A DNA stretch of 7,432 nt from an uncultured Xanthobacteraceae bacterium (GTDB lineage: Bacteria; Pseudomonadota; Alphaproteobacteria; Rhizobiales; Xanthobacteraceae). The position numbers were made by a program, and so were the translations under genes. Of this stretch, positions 4,379-7,432 are shown piece by piece; the stretch's first letter is position 1; each line of letters starts with the position of its first letter. The stretch lies in assembly GCA_955652195.1 (NCBI GenBank), contig CATPBC010000479.1, positions 1 through 7,432 on the forward strand, given 5' to 3'. A model generated the notes under the pieces. That model had not been told where the DNA came from. It was given only the letters and a program-made list of their open reading frames with translations, and did no database searches.

Positions 4379-6037
4379 TTACTGCAAATCAATCGGTTGA
4401 TAGCGTCCGTCGGCGTCGAGCTGTGTACCCCACACCTTGTGCACAGCTTGGTGCTCGGAACGGCTGAAGGTCATCGGCGTTCCCAGCCCAATGTCGAGAT
4501 CGCGAAGATTTTCAAAGGTTGCCACTAATTTTTCGGTGTCGAGCTGAGGGCCATTCTGTTGCAGCGTGGCGACCAGCACGGTGGCGTCCACATAACCTTC
4601 GAGAGACACGTAGTCTGGCGCCTCTCCGGGAAAGTATTTGGCGAGCGCAGATTTGTAATCCAGCACCAACGATGAGTGGCCCTCGAGCGCCGGTACGACC
4701 TGCGTGACGATGACCCCAGTTGCATACTTTTTTCCCAGCAGCATCAACTCGCTGGCCAGCGCGGTACTGCCGACGAATGAGACGCTGGTATAAATAATGT
4801 CTGGGTAGAGGTCGCGCGTCTTCTCAATAAATTTAGCCGCGGCCCGATAGGTCGGGACCATGATCACTGCTTTTATTGGGAGGCGATTCTTTTGTTGTTG
4901 GACTTGTTGCAGTTGTGCGACGGCATCATCAACATCCACTGTGTTGCGCTGGTAATTGAGCCGCAAAATTGGGCTATCGTTGCCTCCCCGCAATGAACGA
5001 ATAGCCTTTTCCACACCGGTGAAGCCGGCGTCTCCGTACGAATCCTGCTGAGCAAAGACGGCAATCTGCTCCGGGAAGAGCCGCTTCACTTTCACCAGAT
5101 AGTTTACCACCGCGGCGGTTTCTTCGGCGTAGCTGGCGCGGTAGTTGAACACATAGCGGTCGGGCGGATCGTTCCTTAGTAAGCCGGCGCCAGTGAAAGC
5201 TCCGAAAAACAACATCTTGCGATCAAGCGCGTAGGGTAGCGCAACCACCGCCGTTGGCGTCCCCACATTGCCAATCAATCCGAAAACTTGGTCTTTTTCG
5301 TAGAGCTGCGTCATGGTGGCAGTGGTTCGCGCGGGCTCGTAGCCGTCGTCTGCTGCGATGAGCCGAAGCTGGCGTCCGTGTACTCCGCCTTTTGCGTTGG
5401 CCAGCTTGAATGCCGTCTCGATACCTAGCTTCATATTCTGGCCGAGTTCCTTGGCTGGACCGCTGAATGGTGCGGAAATTCCAAACCGAATTTCACTGTC
5501 AGTTACACCGCGTACGGTTGGGGCGGGCTCGCTTGCCCCGCCAGCGGTCGCGAGACGCGCCGGCGCGCTGTTAGCGGGTTGCGGACCCGTCGGCGCAAGC
5601 GGAACACCAGCGATTGGCGGTTGAGTTACTCGCGGACCCGCTGGCGCAATCGGAAGTCCAGCGGCGGGCGAGTTCACTTCCTCTGGCGACTTTGGATTAT
5701 CAAATCTCGCCGTAAACTCGCTCGGCTTTGTGCTGGACCCAGGCGCCTTGCCAAACAGCGATGGAAACTGAGCAATAACTAACCATCCGATTACGAGTCC
5801 AAACACCAGGGCAATGCTGAAGCCTGAGGCGAACCACCCGAACCTCCGGGTAGGTTGAGGTATATGGACGATTTCAGGTTGAGGCCCGAGTGACTGACGC
5901 AGGCGCGATAAATCGCCCGTGGGAGAGGATTCCGCGCCTTCAACGGCGCCCGCCCTTCCTTGGCGATAGAATTCGCTTGGCCCCCTTGTGGCGTAGTCTG
6001 TATTTACGACGTTGTTCGAAGGCTCGGGTCTACTCAT
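4379..6037 (-). CDS. Membrane-anchored LIV-type ABC substrate-binding protein
   Basis: This 552-residue protein has three parts. Residues 1-66 are hydrophilic and would lie in the cytoplasm. Residues 68-90 (WFASGFSIALVFGLVIGWLV) form one transmembrane helix. Residues 95-175 are a Pro/Ala-rich linker, followed by a type I periplasmic-binding domain of the branched-chain amino acid family at about 178-552. Family hallmarks are ITSEIRFGISAPFSGP-like text at 180-194, LGQNMKLGIETAF (198-210), GGVHGRQLRLIAADDGYEP (217-235), GLIGNVGTPTA (253-263), and a second lobe starting near PEQIAVFAQQDSYGDAG (322-338). Typical family members are secreted or lipoproteins of about 380-420 residues; this one has neither a cleavable signal nor a lipobox. 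No permease or ATPase gene is nearby. The ATG at 6037 has only a weak ribosome binding site. It may bind a small ligand and signal or present it rather than feed a transporter; this is inference. Confidence 0.85.
   Translation of the reverse strand: MSRPEPSNNVVNTDYATRGPSEFYRQGRAGAVEGAESSPTGDLSRLRQSLGPQPEIVHIPQPTRRFGWFASGFSIALVFGLVIGWLVIAQFPSLFGKAPGSSTKPSEFTARFDNPKSPEEVNSPAAGLPIAPAGPRVTQPPIAGVPLAPTGPQPANSAPARLATAGGASEPAPTVRGVTDSEIRFGISAPFSGPAKELGQNMKLGIETAFKLANAKGGVHGRQLRLIAADDGYEPARTTATMTQLYEKDQVFGLIGNVGTPTAVVALPYALDRKMLFFGAFTGAGLLRNDPPDRYVFNYRASYAEETAAVVNYLVKVKRLFPEQIAVFAQQDSYGDAGFTGVEKAIRSLRGGNDSPILRLNYQRNTVDVDDAVAQLQQVQQQKNRLPIKAVIMVPTYRAAAKFIEKTRDLYPDIIYTSVSFVGSTALASELMLLGKKYATGVIVTQVVPALEGHSSLVLDYKSALAKYFPGEAPDYVSLEGYVDATVLVATLQQNGPQLDTEKLVATFENLRDLDIGLGTPMTFSRSEHQAVHKVWGTQLDADGRYQPIDLQ
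5581..5672. repeat. Degenerate 51-bp repeat in the linker of the binding protein
   Basis: Units starting GCGGACCCG at 5581 and 5632 share most of their first 40 bases. The 17-codon period yields AGLPIAPAGP and AGVPLAPTGP in the Pro-rich linker (residues about 126-152). The second unit is cut short. Confidence 0.65.
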
Positions 6038-6190
6038 TGGACTGCCCAGCTCATCGACCGTACCAGCTTTCAGCCGATGTCAGTCTGTTTGCAGTCTCAA
6101 ACCTAGTAGGTAACTACTTCGACTGCCTTTCTACATTGTGTAAAAATGTATGGGTGCATTCTACGTGTGTGGCCATCATTTTGAGGTCCA
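6038..6190. promoter_or_regulatory. Divergent intergenic region with a possible operator
   Basis: This 153-base gap separates the minus-strand binding protein gene from the plus-strand 48-codon gene and should hold both promoters. It contains a dyad, TACATT (6132-6137) and AATGTA (6145-6150), with a 7-base spacer, which could bind a regulator of either gene. I cannot place -35 and -10 boxes with confidence. Confidence 0.35.
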
Positions 6191-6337
6191 ATGGCGAGGC
6201 GGAACTTCCCCGACCTAACTTTTGAGGTTGTCCGGCACGACCGTGGCAGGGCAATTTGGCTGGTGGTGATACCCGGTGGCGTTCTGGGCGTGTTTGCCCT
6301 TACGGTGCTGATCGTCAGCCTCCTTATTCACGGCTAA
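6191..6337 (+). CDS. 48-residue single-pass membrane protein
   Basis: A short open frame runs from ATG at 6191 to TAA at 6335-6337. GAGG at 6183-6186, four bases before the start codon, is a reasonable ribosome binding site. The first 20 residues are polar and basic (MARRNFPDLT, then FEVVRHDRGR). Residues 21-46 (AIWLVVIPGGVLGVFALTVL and onward) form one strong hydrophobic helix, ending in a short HG tail. The positive-inside rule suggests a cytoplasmic N terminus. It is divergent from the anchored binding protein gene. No family is recognised. It may be a small inner-membrane protein acting with a neighbour, but that is inference from position only. Confidence 0.6.
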   Translation: MARRNFPDLTFEVVRHDRGRAIWLVVIPGGVLGVFALTVLIVSLLIHG

Positions 6338-6367
6338 GGCTGACTTTATTCGCGGCTAAGGGCTAAT
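6324..6367. repeat. 22-bp tandem duplication over the stop of the 48-codon gene
   Basis: TTATTCACGGCTAAGGCTGA at 6324 is followed 22 bases later by TTATTCGCGGCTAAGGGCTA at 6346. The duplication repeats the last codons and the TAA stop, so it does not change the product. It may be a simple replication slip. Confidence 0.6.
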
Positions 6368-6443
6368 TTTTGCGAAAATGGCGATGCTGGAAAAAATCGG
6401 CCGCCGATCGAGACGGAGGCCTTGTGGCCCCAGGAGGCGACGA

Positions 6444-6460
6444 ATGTCCGCATTTGGCGG
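6444..6460. repeat. Palindromic repeat interrupted by the insertion sequence
   Basis: ATGTCCGCATTTGGCGG matches the left arm and loop of a common relative of the palindrome family. The expected right arm (a GCGGACAT) is missing, and the sequence changes at about 6461 into what reads as the left end of the IS30 element. The remaining gap upstream (6368-6443) shows no gene. Confidence 0.45.
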
Positions 6461-7432
6461 TGATCTCAACTGGTCGACGCAACACTTTATCTTAAACGAA
6501 AAAGATGGAGTGTGTGGTGATCGGTCAAGGATATCGTCGAGGTTTTACTGCGGCGGAGAAAACGGAGTTATGGGATCGCTGGCAGCGGGGGGAGTCGCTG
6601 AAAGCGATTGGACGGGCGTTCGGTAAGCCGTCATCGTCTATTTATTTCCAACTGGCCCCGCACGGTGGGATTCGTCCTTCGCCACGGCAGCGCTCGAGGT
6701 TGGCATTGACGCTCTCGGAGCGGGAGGAGATATCCAGAGGGATTGCGGCCCATCGATCGGCACGATCGATGGCTCGGCTGCTAGGTCGCTCGGCTTCGAC
6801 GGTGAGCCGAGAACTTGGCCGGAATGGCGGCTATGACCGCTACCGCGCGGCGCTGGCGGATGAGAGGGCCTGGGCCCGAGCTCGTCGTCCGAAGCGCTGC
6901 AAGTTGGCAAACAGTCCGCGGCTACGACAAGCAGTAGCGAGCAAGCTCAGGTTGAATTGGTCGCCCGAGCAGATATCCGGTTGGCTCAATAGAGCGCATC
7001 CTGACGACGAGTATTATGCCGTGTCACACGAGACGATCTATCGCAGTCTATTTGTTCAGACCCGCGGCGTACTGAAGAAAGAGCTGCTTGGCCATCTTCG
7101 ATCGAAGCGGACGATCCGTCGATCTCAGCGGACCGACCCGAATGGCGATAGACGGGGACAAATCAAGGATCTCGTATCAATCCGTGAGCGACCGGCAGCG
7201 GTTGAAGATCGGGCAGTCCCTGGTCATTGGGAAGGCGATCTGCTGTCCGGGTCGAGGAACAGCTACATCGCGACCTTGGTCGAACGTCATACGCGTTACG
7301 TGATGTTGGCGAAGGTGGCCAACAAGGACACCCAGACGGTTGTTTCCGCGCTCATCAAGCAGGCCAAGACGCTACCGAATGAGCTGTATAAATCCCTGAC
7401 CTGGGACCGGGGCAAGGAGCTTACGGATCATC
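6460..7432 (+). mobile_element. IS30-family insertion sequence, left part (right end beyond window)
   Basis: The element is defined by its transposase. The left end is estimated at about 6460-6462, where the text shifts from the palindromic repeat to a TCTCAACTGGTCGACGCAAC block that I take to be the terminal inverted repeat region. The partner end lies outside the window, so neither the inverted repeat nor the target duplication can be confirmed. Confidence 0.7.
6505..7432 (+). CDS. IS30-family transposase (5' part, continues past the window)
   Basis: The enzyme cuts and joins the ends of its insertion sequence. Visible are 309 residues, open to the window edge with no frameshift or internal stop. 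An N-terminal helix-turn-helix region (GFTAAEKTELWDRWQRGESL, 13-32) precedes a second HTH (LTLSEREEISRGI...GRSASTVSREL, 68-104), which is the IS30 HTH_38-type DNA-binding domain. NWSPEQISGWL (151-161) and SHETIYRSLF (174-183) are family hallmarks. The DDE core begins at GHWEGDLL with Asp245, and the second Asp is 301 in TWDRGKE; the catalytic Glu lies past the edge. ATG at 6505 is the only ATG after an upstream TAA, but GTG at 6517, six bases after GGAG (6507-6510), is an equally good start. The visible part looks intact, so the element may be active. Confidence 0.93.
   Translation, partial: MECVVIGQGYRRGFTAAEKTELWDRWQRGESLKAIGRAFGKPSSSIYFQLAPHGGIRPSPRQRSRLALTLSEREEISRGIAAHRSARSMARLLGRSASTVSRELGRNGGYDRYRAALADERAWARARRPKRCKLANSPRLRQAVASKLRLNWSPEQISGWLNRAHPDDEYYAVSHETIYRSLFVQTRGVLKKELLGHLRSKRTIRRSQRTDPNGDRRGQIKDLVSIRERPAAVEDRAVPGHWEGDLLSGSRNSYIATLVERHTRYVMLAKVANKDTQTVVSALIKQAKTLPNELYKSLTWDRGKELTDH

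Noticed and set aside
4190..4528. Plus-strand 112-codon frame
   Set aside because: Antisense to the small membrane protein and the end of the binding protein, both of which show clear protein features.
6378..6626. Plus-strand 82-codon frame containing MSAFGG
   Set aside because: It crosses from the palindromic repeat into the insertion sequence in a frame different from the transposase; MSAFGG is the usual spurious translation of this repeat family.
6638..6910. Minus-strand 90-codon frame
   Set aside because: Antisense to the DNA-binding part of the IS30 transposase, with no independent support.

Overview
The window looks like chromosomal DNA from an alphaproteobacterium of the Bradyrhizobium/Rhodopseudomonas type. 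The grounds are the GC-rich coding style of the first two genes and the IS30 transposase, the style of the small secreted proteins, and a dispersed TGTCCGCT/AGCGGACA palindrome family that I recall as common between genes in that group. The taxonomic call is inference, since no marker gene is present.

Region 1 (1-1253, + strand) is compact and housekeeping-like. It holds the last codons of an upstream gene, a secreted protein with two similar beta-rich halves (DUF5666-like), and cynS, which encodes cyanase and keeps its catalytic Arg, Glu and Ser. No cyanate or nitrate transporter gene is visible beside cynS.

Region 2 (1254-6459) looks like an accessory segment. Genes are separated by long non-coding gaps that carry at least five copies or fragments of the palindrome family and a 156-bp MITE-like element with 15-bp terminal inverted repeats. 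The genes mostly encode unrecognised envelope proteins: a membrane-anchored coiled-coil protein with tandem 24-residue repeats (+), a secreted Pro-rich protein with 14-residue tandem repeats (-), and a minus-strand trio. The trio is a membrane-anchored LIV-type substrate-binding protein, a small RmuC-like membrane/coiled-coil protein, and a 78-residue protein carrying a recent 11-codon duplication. A 48-residue single-pass membrane protein is divergent from the trio. The trio shares one strand with short gaps and may be an operon. The substrate-binding protein lacks ABC permease and ATPase partners in the window and is tethered by an internal transmembrane helix, so a sensing or scaffolding role is as plausible as transport.

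Region 3 (about 6460-7432) is the left part of an IS30-family insertion sequence. Its DDE transposase runs off the right edge, and its left end appears to interrupt one of the palindromic repeats.

The most promising undescribed unit is the anchored substrate-binding protein with its small membrane partner. In-frame tandem repeat growth recurs in four separate genes here and is the other striking property of the region.
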